NCBI GenBank assembly: GCA_938091495.1 | Contig: CALLJF010000003.1 | Span: 1-56,080, forward strand | Length of the DNA: 56,080 bases | Direction of reading: 5' to 3' | Source: an uncultured Nitrososphaerales archaeon | Lineage (GTDB): Archaea > Thermoproteota > Nitrososphaeria > Nitrososphaerales > JACAEJ01 | Part shown: piece by piece, positions 1 to 8,981 of the stretch | How positions within the stretch are numbered: the first letter of the stretch is position 1 | Layout: each line of letters opens with the position of its first letter | Translations under genes and position numbers: made by a program | The notes under the pieces: model-generated | What the model was told of the DNA's origin: nothing | The model's input: only the letters and a program-made list of their open reading frames with translations | Databases searched by the model: none

Positions 1-881
1 ACACAGACATCAGCGCATTGGTAAAGAAATCTTACGCTCTGCTCGTCTAGAAAACCAGTGAAAAAGATTCTGTGAGCCAACTTCATATTGTTAACTTGGA
101 CCTTGAGGAAGTCTTTCATTCCTCCCTCACCAACGATCACAAGTTTTGCATTTACTCTAGCCAAAACCTTGGGCATGGCGTTGATCAGCACATGAATTCC
201 TTTTTCATTAACAAGGCGTCCTACAAAGAGGATGATCTTTTCATCAGGCTCTGCAAACTTGCTTCTAAACTCTTGCTTGTTGAACTCTTGCTTAAACACA
301 TCTACATTAACACCGTTCGGAATCATCACCACCTTATCTTCCGGCAGTCCAAATGCCCACCTTGTGTGAGAAACCATGTATTGGCTGCAACACACAACCT
401 TCCAAGCCTCATGTGCAAGCCATGCCTCTGTCTCATGGATCATCCTCTCATAATTTGTGTGAAGACCGTTTCTTCTCCCTACTTCAGTGGAATGTATAGT
501 AGCCAATAAAGGAATCCTAAAGATGTGTTTTAGTCCTATTGCAGCATTAGCAACAAGCCAGTCGTGAGCATGAATGAGATCGACTTTTCCATTTAAATTA
601 CTGATAATAGTCGCAGCTTCCTTTTGCATATTCACGTTCATTAGATAGTCCCACGTGGCGAAGTCTGGAGAAGGAGTCTTGTATGAATCCACGCGAATAA
701 CATGGACACCATTCACTTCTTCGTATTCTGGTGCTCCTGGGAAGTCACAAGTGACTACATAAGTATCTACTCCCATATGGGCTAAGTGACTGGACAAATT
801 GTAGACATGAGGAGAAATTCCTCCAACTGTTCGGGGTGGAAACTCCCAAGAAAGCATTACGACTCGAAGTTGACGGTTCAA
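1..881 (-). CDS. Glycosyltransferase family 4, glycogen-synthase-like (partial, C-terminus beyond left edge)
   Basis: Reading the minus strand from a TTG at 881 gives about 290 residues with no stop before the window edge. The N-terminal motif is LSWEFPPRTVGGIS (glycine-rich nucleotide-sugar loop), followed by HAHDWL, then IPNGVNVDVF and VGRLVNEKGIHVLINA, which opens the C-terminal Rossmann half of GT-B enzymes. This is the GT4/GT5 pattern of archaeal glycogen or starch synthases, which add glucose from an activated donor to an alpha-glucan in the cytosol. It closely resembles the gene at 1911-3436, so the two are paralogues facing away from each other. A GGTG-type ribosome site lies just upstream; an in-frame ATG at 857 is an alternative start. 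Donor and acceptor are inferred from the neighbouring GH57, GH15 and phosphorylase genes. Confidence 0.88.
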   Translation of the reverse strand, partial: MNRQLRVVMLSWEFPPRTVGGISPHVYNLSSHLAHMGVDTYVVTCDFPGAPEYEEVNGVHVIRVDSYKTPSPDFATWDYLMNVNMQKEAATIISNLNGKVDLIHAHDWLVANAAIGLKHIFRIPLLATIHSTEVGRRNGLHTNYERMIHETEAWLAHEAWKVVCCSQYMVSHTRWAFGLPEDKVVMIPNGVNVDVFKQEFNKQEFRSKFAEPDEKIILFVGRLVNEKGIHVLINAMPKVLARVNAKLVIVGEGGMKDFLKVQVNNMKLAHRIFFTGFLDEQSVRFLYQCADVC

Positions 882-904
882 CTGAAAATCACCCTAATCC
901 AAGC

Positions 905-1537
905 TTAAGATGCTAGATTTGGGAAGATACCTAGTGCTTTTCTATAGGCTATAAGAATCTCGTCGATCCAGGCTTGCGAATAGGGTGAAACAATATCTAT
1001 CTTTTCAAGGGGCGTTTTATAAATTCGTTTCACCTCTTGTTTCATCCATTCTGATTTGACCAAAACTCTTTCAGCTTCATCGACGCCCAACAGTTCTAGA
1101 CCTTTTATTGAAAGACTCAAAGGAGCACTAGAGCCATGAGATCGATGATCTTCAAGACTGTCTATAGAGAAGACAAACGGGATTCCTAACCCTCTCTTTA
1201 AGCTCACTGCAGCTGAAGTGAAATGCCAATCACATACATCGATAAGATCAACTTCACGTTTGACAAAGTAAAAAATATCGGCAGCAACTCGTTCAACCTC
1301 CTGATTTAGGTTGAGGGCCCATGTGATAATGTTTATCTGGGATTTAACAGGATTTGAAACTCTGTAAGCTTTGACCCCGTCTGCTCCTTGATGATAGCCT
1401 ACCCAAGAGTCATGATATGTAACAACGTATGTGTCAACACTCTTTTTCACGAGGTCAATTGCAAGTTTGTTCACATAATGAGAAAGCTGTCCAACAATTC
1501 TCGGTGGAAACTCCCATGTGAAGATTATGACGCGCAA
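905..1537 (-). CDS. Stand-alone N-terminal half of a GT-B glycosyltransferase, degenerate donor loop
   Basis: This 210-residue protein starts with FTWEFPPRIVGQLSHYV, aligning with LSWEFPPRIVGGISSHV in the neighbouring synthases, and contains DVCDWHF where they have HAHDWL. It stops where the C-terminal nucleotide-sugar-binding domain should begin, so it is only half a GT-B enzyme. The glycine pair of the phosphate-binding loop is replaced by GQ, and the catalytic HAHD histidine is not kept. Catalysis alone is therefore unlikely. A regulatory or scaffolding partner of the adjacent synthases, or a decaying duplicate, both fit. It lies 13 bases after the winged-helix ORF upstream and 23 bases before the synthase at 1-881, all on the minus strand, so co-transcription is likely. 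Confidence 0.75.
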   Translation of the reverse strand: MRVIIFTWEFPPRIVGQLSHYVNKLAIDLVKKSVDTYVVTYHDSWVGYHQGADGVKAYRVSNPVKSQINIITWALNLNQEVERVAADIFYFVKREVDLIDVCDWHFTSAAVSLKRGLGIPFVFSIDSLEDHRSHGSSAPLSLSIKGLELLGVDEAERVLVKSEWMKQEVKRIYKTPLEKIDIVSPYSQAWIDEILIAYRKALGIFPNLAS

Positions 1538-1550
1538 GGTAAAACCTCAA

Positions 1551-1805
1551 TCAGGTGAAAAGTGAGCAAACCCTAATTATTCCATTGCCTGTCAAGTAGT
1601 GTCTTATGTTTCCCTCATTATCAGTGAGGCTTATGGTGTACCCTTCAGACTGATACTTATTCATGATTTGATTGACTTCATTTACGTCGGTTTGAAGAAT
1701 CTGTGCCAATTCGTCAGATTTCTTCGCCTTCTCTCGACTCGTAGCACCTAGATTGTGCAAGATTAGAAGGATTCTCTCAGAAAGCCGATAATCTTTCTCA
1801 CTCAA
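1551..1805 (-). CDS. Small winged-helix protein related to the C-terminal tail of the adjacent glycosyltransferase
   Basis: The 84-residue product (TTG start at 1805) has a helix-turn-helix pattern followed by a beta wing. It aligns along its length with the last 80 or so residues of the glycosyltransferase at 1911-3436: both have a xRILLxL segment, a (D/E)ELxxxL helix, an EGYTI/FGYIE strand and a RxxRYHLT(K/G)xGII-type ending. It is therefore a free-standing copy of a domain that is fused to an enzyme next door. It opens the minus-strand run 1805 to 1 and shares a 105-base divergent intergenic region with the plus-strand synthase. A DNA-binding regulator of the glycogen genes is possible, but a protein-protein role is equally open. 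Confidence 0.65.
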   Translation of the reverse strand: MSEKDYRLSERILLILHNLGATSREKAKKSDELAQILQTDVNEVNQIMNKYQSEGYTISLTDNEGNIRHYLTGNGIIRVCSLFT

Positions 1806-1910
1806 CTCTTTTCATCTCTAGCATCTTTAGTTACAAGGTGTAACAGCCAAATAACTTTTATGGAATAAATATATATTCAAAAGTGTGAATACATTCAAAA
1901 GCTGGTATGA

Positions 1911-3436
1911 ATGGTCAAAGATGACTTTAGCGTTCTGATGCTCTCTTGGGAGTTCCCACCTAGAATCGTAGGCGGAATATCATCTCACGTTAACGATCTA
2001 TCTTTAGCCTTAGCGAAGAAAGGTATAAGCGTACACGTAGTCACTTGTGACTTCCCAGGAGCACCAGAATACGAGGAAATTCAAGGGGTCTTCGTATACC
2101 GTTTTGATTCGTACAAAATCCCTGCCTACAGCTTTCTCTCATGGGTCCTTTCAATGAATCAAAACATGATTCAGAGAGCTATGGAGGTAATAGATGCACA
2201 TTATGGAAAAGTTGATCTCATTCATGCTCACGACTGGCTCGTTGCTATGCAGCGATTAGGTTGAAGGACTTTTATGGAAAACCTTTGGTGTCTACCATGC
2301 ATTCTACAGAGGCTGGTCGAAGAGGTGGAATTCGCAACGGCTACCAAATGACCATAAACGAAGTGGAGAGACACCTTGTCAATGAAAGCTCAAAAGTAAT
2401 CTGCTGTAGCAACTATATGGCGAATCAGATTTCTGAAACATTTAACTTTCCAAGAGAAAAAATCTCCGTGATTCCAAATGGAGTAAACGTTTCTAAATTT
2501 GACATTAAAATAATTGATGTCCAAACTGTTAAGAGGCGATATGCAGAGCCTAATGAAAAGATGGTTGTATATGTTGGAAGGCTGGTTCACGAGAAGGGAG
2601 TTCATGTACTGATTGGCGCAGTTCCGAAGGTGTTAGATGTATTGCCAAACGTGAAGTTTGTGATCGTTGGTGAGGGAGGGATGAAAGAGTATCTGTTAAA
2701 AGAGGCTTGGGACTTCGGTGTTTCTGATCACGTTTTCTTCACTGGTTTTGTAGACGAGAGCATGCTGGTATCGCTTTACAAAGTGAGTGACGTTGCAGTT
2801 TTTCCTTCTCTTTATGAGCCCTTTGGAATAGTAGCGTTAGAAGCCATGGCAGCGAAGGTTCCAGTAGTAGTATCAGACACAGGAGGTTTATCTGAAATCG
2901 TTGAGCATGATAAGACAGGAGTAAAAGTATATCCAAATAATGTAGAGTCATTGGCATGGGGGATTCTAAGGGTGCTTAGAGATCAAGCCTTCGCAAACAA
3001 GATTCGAGAAAATGCCTATCAAAATGTTGTTGAAAACTATAATTGGGACAAAATCGCAGAGGAAACAATAAAAGTGTATCGTGAAGGTGTAACTTTGGTT
3101 CAACCGAGAATAGTTGCAAAGTATAAGGTAGAGTTTCCTTCTTCTAAATTTGATAGTTATCCCAATGAGTTTAGAATTCTCCTTTCCCTATACACCTTTG
3201 GAGCCATTGATAGCGAACATGCAAGGTTGGCTGAGGAACTGTCTAGCATGCTGAGAATAAAGGTTAAGGAAATCCTAAGACTACTTCAAAAACTAATAAG
3301 CTTTGGATATATCGAGACTTCTATAGATCACTTGAAAAGACTGAGGTATCACCTTACCAAATCTGGGATAATAAAAGCATTCACTTTTTTCTTGATAGTC
3401 AAAAACATTGCATTACTGTTTGAGCTAACTTTTTAA
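1911..3436 (+). pseudogene. Glycosyltransferase family 4 (glycogen-synthase-like) with C-terminal winged helix, split by one frameshift
   Basis: Two overlapping frames (1911-2264 and 2261-3436) together make one enzyme of about 508 residues. The first half has LSWEFPPRIVGGISSHV and HAHDWLVA; the second has STMHSTEAGRRGG, IPNGVNVSKF, VGRLVHEKGVHVLIGA and the donor-binding YEPFGIVALEAMA. Comparison with the intact paralogue at 1-881 shows that one base is missing near 2250: with it restored, HDWLVA continues as AAIRLKD. There is no long homopolymer there, so either real mutation or sequencing error is possible. After the GT-B fold, roughly the last 80 residues form a winged helix. A fusion of a glucan synthase with such a domain is unusual. 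The 3' end overlaps the convergent amylase gene by 38 bases. Confidence 0.82.
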
Positions 3437-4955
3437 TCTCTGTAAAACGATGATTGGAAACCTGAAACAGATCTTGTCTAAGTTTCTCTCCTTGAACCCC
3501 TGAAACTTGAACCTCCTTAAACTTCTGAGCTAACTTTTCATCTCTTAGTGAGAAAGCTGCCCACTTTTCAAAGTCTCCCCTTCGATTGTGAAACTCGATA
3601 GACTTTATGTTAACCCTTTGAAGAGCATCGCACATTCCTGCAAGACTCCAGACCTTAACTCCAGTGAAGTCTTCCTCCTCCGAGCCCGTGTAAAAGAGGA
3701 AAGGCTCATTCGCAGCAATAATATATGATCTTACCCTTGACTCGAAGTCGAGGATGGCGCCTTGGGCAGTGACAAAAGCATCTATTGGAGAGTCGTAAGG
3801 GTTAAAATAGGTATGAACTTCGCCTGGCGCCCCACCAGCCGTAAACATATAGTAAAGATGATCACTGGCTAGAAGATATCTCCAGATCTTTAGAAACTCT
3901 TCATCTTTGGATTCCTTGACTAGTGGTTCTAGTTCCTTTGTTACAGTATAGTACGCCCACTGCATTGTATTTCCGAGCCAGCAACTTGTGTCTCGTTCAA
4001 TGTCAGCCCAAGAGACTGTGCCACCGAGTTCAGGGACATCGACTTCTCCAACAGCCTTATACTTGCTCAGAACCTCTGAGGGTGTTGCCATTTGGAGATT
4101 TTCCCACTTCAGAATTTCCCTCGGCAAGTATCTTAAGAAATCAAGTATCCCAGTTTCTGGCCAATGATGTTCACCAAAGGTTTCGTAGTCTGGAAAGATG
4201 TTGATGCACTGACCTTGAGTTGCTGCCAACCAAGTAGCATATTTTTCAGCCGTCAGCGGCCACTCACTCCACTGTCTATCCGAGAATCTAAAACCGATGT
4301 CATCTGTAAGTTTATAGTTTCTTAAGAGAACCTTGATCTTCTCACAATTCTTTGCCTTATACACGTAGTTCGGTGACCTGCCCTTTAGGACTCTCTCAAC
4401 TCCCTCGGTGAAGATTCCAATGTAGCCCATTTTCTCCACGACTTTGGCTATAGCGTTATTGTAAAGGAGTTCCGTATTCTCAAAAGTTAGTGGTTCAGCG
4501 TTAAGAAGATCTTTCATTACTTGTCTGTGCATCTTGATCTGCTCGACGAATTCATCTCTGACTGGGTATAATCCAGTTAGAGAATGGTAGTAGGTCTGGT
4601 CTAGAAACTCAACACATCTTGTTTCGCTCAGTTGTTTAAACGACTCTAAAAGATCTGGACTGTACGCTTCACACTGTTCAAGAAAAATTCCAGATATACT
4701 GAAGGAAATCTTAACCTTTTTCTTTTCTCTTTTGAACTCATCGATAAGTTGAAGCAATATGTTGTTGGATGGGAAGTAGCATTTCTTGCAAGCCCGTTCA
4801 AATATCTCCCTATTCTTAGCTTTGTCAAAATAAAAATCAGACAATTCTCCTTTGCGCAATCGGCGGAACATGTTCCTCTCCCAGAAGAAACCTTTCTTGA
4901 TTCTAATGGGCTGGTGAACCTCGAATACAAAAACCACGTCAGTCAATCCTAGCAC
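3399..4955 (-). CDS. GH57 family alpha-amylase / glucanohydrolase
   Basis: The 518-residue protein carries the GH57 hallmarks: an N-terminal VFEVHQP (residues about 11-16), a TEG triplet near residue 184 in the position of the nucleophile region, and FPDYETFGEHHW near 254-264, matching the acid/base region of the DYETFGEH type. GH57 enzymes hydrolyse or rearrange alpha-1,4-glucans by a retaining mechanism in a (beta/alpha)7 barrel. No signal peptide is visible, so it should act in the cytosol on glycogen or imported dextrins. The start is taken as GTG at 4955; a TTG at 4946 is also possible. It follows the GH15 gene on the same strand after 141 bases, consistent with a degradation pair. Confidence 0.9.
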   Translation of the reverse strand: MLGLTDVVFVFEVHQPIRIKKGFFWERNMFRRLRKGELSDFYFDKAKNREIFERACKKCYFPSNNILLQLIDEFKREKKKVKISFSISGIFLEQCEAYSPDLLESFKQLSETRCVEFLDQTYYHSLTGLYPVRDEFVEQIKMHRQVMKDLLNAEPLTFENTELLYNNAIAKVVEKMGYIGIFTEGVERVLKGRSPNYVYKAKNCEKIKVLLRNYKLTDDIGFRFSDRQWSEWPLTAEKYATWLAATQGQCINIFPDYETFGEHHWPETGILDFLRYLPREILKWENLQMATPSEVLSKYKAVGEVDVPELGGTVSWADIERDTSCWLGNTMQWAYYTVTKELEPLVKESKDEEFLKIWRYLLASDHLYYMFTAGGAPGEVHTYFNPYDSPIDAFVTAQGAILDFESRVRSYIIAANEPFLFYTGSEEEDFTGVKVWSLAGMCDALQRVNIKSIEFHNRRGDFEKWAAFSLRDEKLAQKFKEVQVSGVQGEKLRQDLFQVSNHRFTEIKKLAQTVMQCF

Positions 4956-5096
4956 CTACTTTACTATATTTAGTGAGTAGAGTTTCTTTAAGCTTTAGGG
5001 TCATTATAACAAATAATGCATGAGTAATCGCTGAGCAGAAGTTTCAGAACTTCAACCATTCCACGAATAGTTTCTTAGATCCATCTAAGCTCAATC

Positions 5097-6173
5097 CTAA
5101 AGGTATCCAAGCTCCTTTGTGGCTATTACAAACATAGAATGGCTCCAACAAAGAGGGCTGACTGAAACTTGGAGATCATTCTCAAATATTTGTTCTGGAA
5201 TGAATTTTTGTACTCTGTCTAACACCCAGTTGTAGTATTCAAGAGCTTTCTCCTTGTAACCTAATCTTGCATAGTATATGCTTAGCCAAAAGTTGAGGAG
5301 GGGCCAGGCTCCAGCACCCTTCTTTCGGTGCATGGTTTTGTAAATCCAACCATCATACTCATCATGTTCGTATCTATGAAGCCCTCCGTTCACTACAAGC
5401 TTCCTCTCCATCTCCTCTACACTTGCAACGACTCTTTTATCATTGGGCGGAAACACCTCAAAGGGATAGACTAGCCCCAGCGTTGAAGCGTCTATTCTCT
5501 TGTCACTGAGCTTTCCATAACTCCTAAAGAAATAACCTTCACAGTGCTTCTCAAGTCTTTCCCGCATCTGCTTGGCTACATTCATCCATTTTTTATTAGG
5601 CATAAAAACATTCGCGCATTCTAGTCCCTTTATACATGCAGCGAGGGAATAAGTGAAGTTTTCTTCTAAGTCGGGAAAGGCGAACCTTTCTTCCCAGAGG
5701 TCATTGGTAACCTCATCGAAACAGTTTCCTTTCCACTTTTTACATATCCCATCAGCCGCAATGCGAATGATTTTCTCATATTTAGATGCCTTTTTTAAGC
5801 CATCTCTGAAGTGGTGCCAAATGGCCCACAAAAAAGACCCTGTCTGATCCGGCTGAAAACTTCCAGATGCCTTCAAACCATTAACAAAATAATTCTGATA
5901 AAACACTCCATTATCTTGAAAATCCTCTGCCCTATTAATGCACCAATCAAAAAACCTCTCTTGAATGTTCTTGATTCTAAGGATGTCTGCAGCTACACAG
6001 GCAAAGGAGGCATCCCTAGGCCAAACGTAAGTATAGTATTTCGCGTCTTTTGCGAAATATTCTTTGGAGCAGTTAGCAGCTACAATAGCGCCATTTTCCA
6101 AGGCACAGTCCAAGATTACTTGTCTACTGGTTTCTATCATCCTCCTAACTTTCATATTCAAGTTATCGCTCAC
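5097..6173 (-). CDS. GH15 family glucoamylase-like glucosidase
   Basis: The 358-residue protein shows the (alpha/alpha)6-barrel GH15 motifs: YTYVWPRD (residues 47-54), LWEER with the probable general acid near 161-162, and IPEQIFE with the probable general base at about E327. GH15 enzymes release glucose from the non-reducing ends of alpha-glucans with inversion. At about 360 residues it is the catalytic core only; the N-terminal beta-sandwich domain of longer prokaryotic GH15 proteins is absent. No signal peptide is seen. The start is a GTG at 6173 preceded by a GGTAAG-type site. It probably acts with the GH57 enzyme downstream; trehalose or dextran activity cannot be excluded from sequence alone. 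Confidence 0.88.
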   Translation of the reverse strand: MSDNLNMKVRRMIETSRQVILDCALENGAIVAANCSKEYFAKDAKYYTYVWPRDASFACVAADILRIKNIQERFFDWCINRAEDFQDNGVFYQNYFVNGLKASGSFQPDQTGSFLWAIWHHFRDGLKKASKYEKIIRIAADGICKKWKGNCFDEVTNDLWEERFAFPDLEENFTYSLAACIKGLECANVFMPNKKWMNVAKQMRERLEKHCEGYFFRSYGKLSDKRIDASTLGLVYPFEVFPPNDKRVVASVEEMERKLVVNGGLHRYEHDEYDGWIYKTMHRKKGAGAWPLLNFWLSIYYARLGYKEKALEYYNWVLDRVQKFIPEQIFENDLQVSVSPLCWSHSMFVIATKELGYL

Positions 6174-6327
6174 CTTACCATTTTTACTTCATGAAAATCT
6201 TCGTTCAAAAATAACTGATAAATCTATCGCAATTATTTCCCTATCTTTTGATGAGACGGCAGTTAATATCTTGTTAAAATTCTTGTATGTTCTTTATTAT
6301 ATTAGCATAAAAAAATTTGGAGATAAC

Positions 6328-6337
6328 TTTATAAATT
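6328..6337 (+). promoter_or_regulatory. Archaeal TATA box upstream of the phosphorylase remnant
   Basis: The sequence TTTATAAATT lies about 25 bases upstream of a GTG at 6358 that opens the phosphorylase frame. This spacing suits a transcript starting at or very near the GTG (leaderless). Its survival suggests the downstream gene was functional recently or is broken only by sequence errors. Confidence 0.5.
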
Positions 6338-6357
6338 TTTCAACGAGAAATTTTCTT

Positions 6358-7919
6358 GTGAAAGAAAGTACTGTTGTTTACGTTACACTTGAGACAGACT
6401 TAATAGATGGGGGGAGGTATTGGTGGGCTAGGCATTTTAACTTCTGACGTTTTTCATGAGGCAAGAAGGAGAAACTCACCTTTTTACCTATTTTCACCTC
6501 TCTACCCAGTAAAATTACATCAAAAAATTAATAATGGCTCTGTAGAAATGGAAAGAATAAAATCAATAATAATTCTTTGAAGAAAATTGATAGCTTCAAC
6601 GGGATACCAAATGGTATTCCGTTGAAGTGTCTGTTTATCTGCACGAGCTTAGCATAGAAAATACTAGAAGTTATTTTATTGAAATGACTCCAACTGAAGG
6701 AAATGGTTGGTTAAAAGATTAGAACTTTATAATGAAAAGGATGAAGGACAGCAAGTATTTGTTAGATATACATTCGCAAGGTCTATAGCAAGATTCTTGA
6801 GGAAGAATGGCATATCACCAAAATTGTATCACTTGAACGAAAGCGATACAGCCTTTCTAATTCTAGCAGTCGATGAAGAAGATATGAAGGGTAGATTCAT
6901 CAGGAATACACATACACCTCAACTACACGGTCACAAAAGATTCAGAAAAGAAACTTGTGAATGTCTGATGGAAGACAAATCTTTAGAGAAGCTAAAAGTA
7001 GGAGAAGAGGAGTATGGAGATATGAAACTCATAAACTTTGGGAGAATACTGGCATATTACAGCGAGAAATTATGTTGTGTTTCAGAACTACATGAAAGAG
7101 TGACAAAAGAATGCCTTTATCCTGAATTCAAAGAAAAGATAACTTCGGTAACAAATGGCATCAGCCTTGACTGGATTAGCCCTCATCTACAAAACCTGTT
7201 CAACCAATATATTGCAGGTTGGGAAAATAATAGTGAGCTATTGAAGAATCTAGATGTGATTCCTGACAGTAAACTTCTCGAAGCTCACCACCTCAATAAG
7301 AGAGAACTCTCTGAACGATTTCTTGAATGGAAGAGGAAACAGGAAGTTGTTTCTAATTTTGATGAAATTAACATTAATAATACCGTATTTACATGCGCCA
7401 AAAAGGTTAACTGAGTACAAGAGGCTAGACCATTTTCTAAAGCTCATCGATTTTTTTCCTGAAGCGACTTTTATTTTTGCTGGTGGACCGATAAGGGAAT
7501 GGGGAGATAAATTCCTCAAAAGTTTGATCAATACTATAAAAAATTCTGAAACATCCATAGTTTATGTTTTAAATCATAATAGAGAAAAAGCGAGATATAT
7601 GGTGGCTGGTTCAGATGTAGGAGTAAACATACCAGTATCGACCAGTGAGGCAAGCGGTACGAGTTGGATGAAGACGATTGTCAATGGGAATATTTTAGTC
7701 TCCACACCATCTGGAAGTGTGCCTGAAGTAATAACCGATGGCAAGAACGGACTCATAGTACGTGACGACTTGTCTAATTTAAGAGAGAAATTAGAAGAGG
7801 CTGTAAGTTTTACAAGAAATGGTGAATACGCTGAGTGGATTAGAAACTCAATTTCTTCTTCTTGCTTTGTCTTAGCCCCTCGAATGTTCGATGATTATAT
7901 ATCAAAACTTTACTGTTAA
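6358..7919 (+). pseudogene. Alpha-glucan phosphorylase (GT35-like), broken by at least four frameshifts
   Basis: Read across frames, this region spells one phosphorylase of about 520 residues: VVYVTLETDLIDGG then GGIGGLGILTSDVF (GGLGVLAGD motif), VEVSVYLHEL, RLELYNEKDEGQQVFVRYTF, HTPQLHGHKRF, SVTNGISLDWISPHLQ, APKRLTEYKRLDHF and SEASGTSWMKTIVNGN (pyridoxal-phosphate region). The family cleaves glycogen to glucose 1-phosphate. Frame changes occur at G6 (6409-6414), between about 6560 and 6605, at A4 (6713-6716) and at A5 (7400-7404). Three of the four lie in homopolymers, and each is repaired by one base. No in-frame stops other than those created by the shifts were noticed, which favours sequencing indels over long-term decay. 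Two stretches, 6707-7414 and 7323-7919, look like separate ORFs. Confidence 0.82.
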
Positions 7920-7924
7920 AATCC

Positions 7925-8030
7925 TTAAAAATGGGGTGGGGAATGGCTTAACCCACCCCGACCGAGGCTGCTGAGGCACTTCTCTTGAACCAAAGTTTGG
8001 CTGTATGGATGGATAATCCATCCTACTATA
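7925..8030 (+). other. Hairpin-rich non-coding stretch, candidate structured RNA or terminator
   Basis: Between the phosphorylase remnant and the next gene lie perfect inverted repeats: GGGGTGGG (7933-7940) with CCCACCCC (7952-7959) around an 11-base loop, and GGATGGA (8007-8013) with TCCATCC (8017-8023) around three bases. CCAAA-G-TTTGG (about 7990-8000) lies between them. The first stem is much more GC-rich than the surroundings. A TATA-like TTATATAT at 7894-7901 is about 30 bases upstream of the first stem. I do not recognise an RNA family: no P4 of RNase P and no C/D box pair was seen. The first stem could instead be a transcription terminator of the phosphorylase gene. Confidence 0.4.
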
Positions 8031-8186
8031 TAAATATTACTAATCAGATAGAAAAAGTTGACCTTTCAAAGACCTTCAACTTTAAATCTATTCCCTCAAA
8101 CCCTAAAAAGATTAACATCAATGCTTTAATCAAGAATAAAGCCTATTTTTATTAAAGTTCGATTTCTTTTTAATAGGTGCGTTAAG

Positions 8187-8921
8187 ATGCAAAGAAGATG
8201 TTCAGAAGAGTTCGATCTTGAGCAGATAGACATAGCCCCTACTATCTCTAAAATAATGAATATAACTTTCCAGTCTGATGGAAAGCCAATAGAAGAAATT
8301 GTTACTCATGGAAAAAATTATAATAAAATATTGTTGCTCATCATAGACGCTTTTGGATACTCACATTATATAAAATCAAAAAACTTCTTTCAAAACATAA
8401 GCAAGATGAGTAATAATGGAAGATTCTATAGGTGCAAAGCAAACGCTGACAGGACTACGCCTGCAATAGCCTCAATTCTCTGCGGAAGAAAGCCTGAAGT
8501 GCATAGGATTTACAGTACAGGAGACGTCTACAAAAGCCACTTTAAATCGATACTTGAGACTGCATCTGAACAAGGCATCAAGTCCGCTATAATCATGGAA
8601 GAAAAAGGCGCTTTAACTTTTGAAAAACGCATAGATGCAGTCAAATTTGTGAAGGAAAGAGATAATATTATAGAGTTCGACGATATTGCTAAGGAAGCTA
8701 CTATAGAGGCGATAAAAGAAGGATGCAAGCTAACTGTTACGCATTTAAGGTCTCTTGATAAATTGGGCTACACTCTTAAAGCTATTAGGTATGTTGATAA
8801 GAATGTATTAGAGATTGCCAAGGCTTATGGCACTAATGGCTTGATAATGCTCTGTGGAGACCATCCACCTCACGAATCGAAGGAGTATCTAGTGCCTTTT
8901 ATAGTAAGTAAAGTTGTTTAA
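8187..8921 (+). CDS. Alkaline-phosphatase-superfamily hydrolase (phosphodiesterase/pyrophosphatase type)
   Basis: The 244-residue protein has the metal-site order of this superfamily: LLLIIDAFGYSH near residue 50 (first metal-binding aspartate), DRTTPAIASILCGRKPEVH with the probable threonine nucleophile near 90, and CGDHPPHE near the C-terminus (Asp-His metal ligands). It resembles the compact type I phosphodiesterase / nucleotide pyrophosphatase branch. The substrate is not evident. It has no membrane segment, so the catalytic domain appears cytosolic. The gene stands alone between an RNA-like locus and a convergent hemerythrin gene. The start is the ATG at 8187; a GGTGCG sequence precedes it. 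Confidence 0.75.
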   Translation: MQRRCSEEFDLEQIDIAPTISKIMNITFQSDGKPIEEIVTHGKNYNKILLLIIDAFGYSHYIKSKNFFQNISKMSNNGRFYRCKANADRTTPAIASILCGRKPEVHRIYSTGDVYKSHFKSILETASEQGIKSAIIMEEKGALTFEKRIDAVKFVKERDNIIEFDDIAKEATIEAIKEGCKLTVTHLRSLDKLGYTLKAIRYVDKNVLEIAKAYGTNGLIMLCGDHPPHESKEYLVPFIVSKVV

Positions 8922-8981
8922 ATTATGGATAATTGCTTCAGTTAATTTCTTCCATCAAGAATGGAAAAGCATTTAATTTTG

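Noticed and set aside
72-509. Plus-strand ORF of 145 codons
   Set aside because: It lies antisense to the clearly conserved glycosyltransferase read from 881 to 1; its product has no protein-like motifs.
6064-6447. Plus-strand ORF of 127 codons
   Set aside because: Its first part is antisense to the GH15 gene. Only the last codons from 6358 belong to a gene, the start of the phosphorylase.
7400-7404. Programmed frameshift at A5 in the phosphorylase
   Set aside because: No slippery heptamer with stimulatory structure is visible, and three other breaks in the same gene have no such logic; indels explain all of them.
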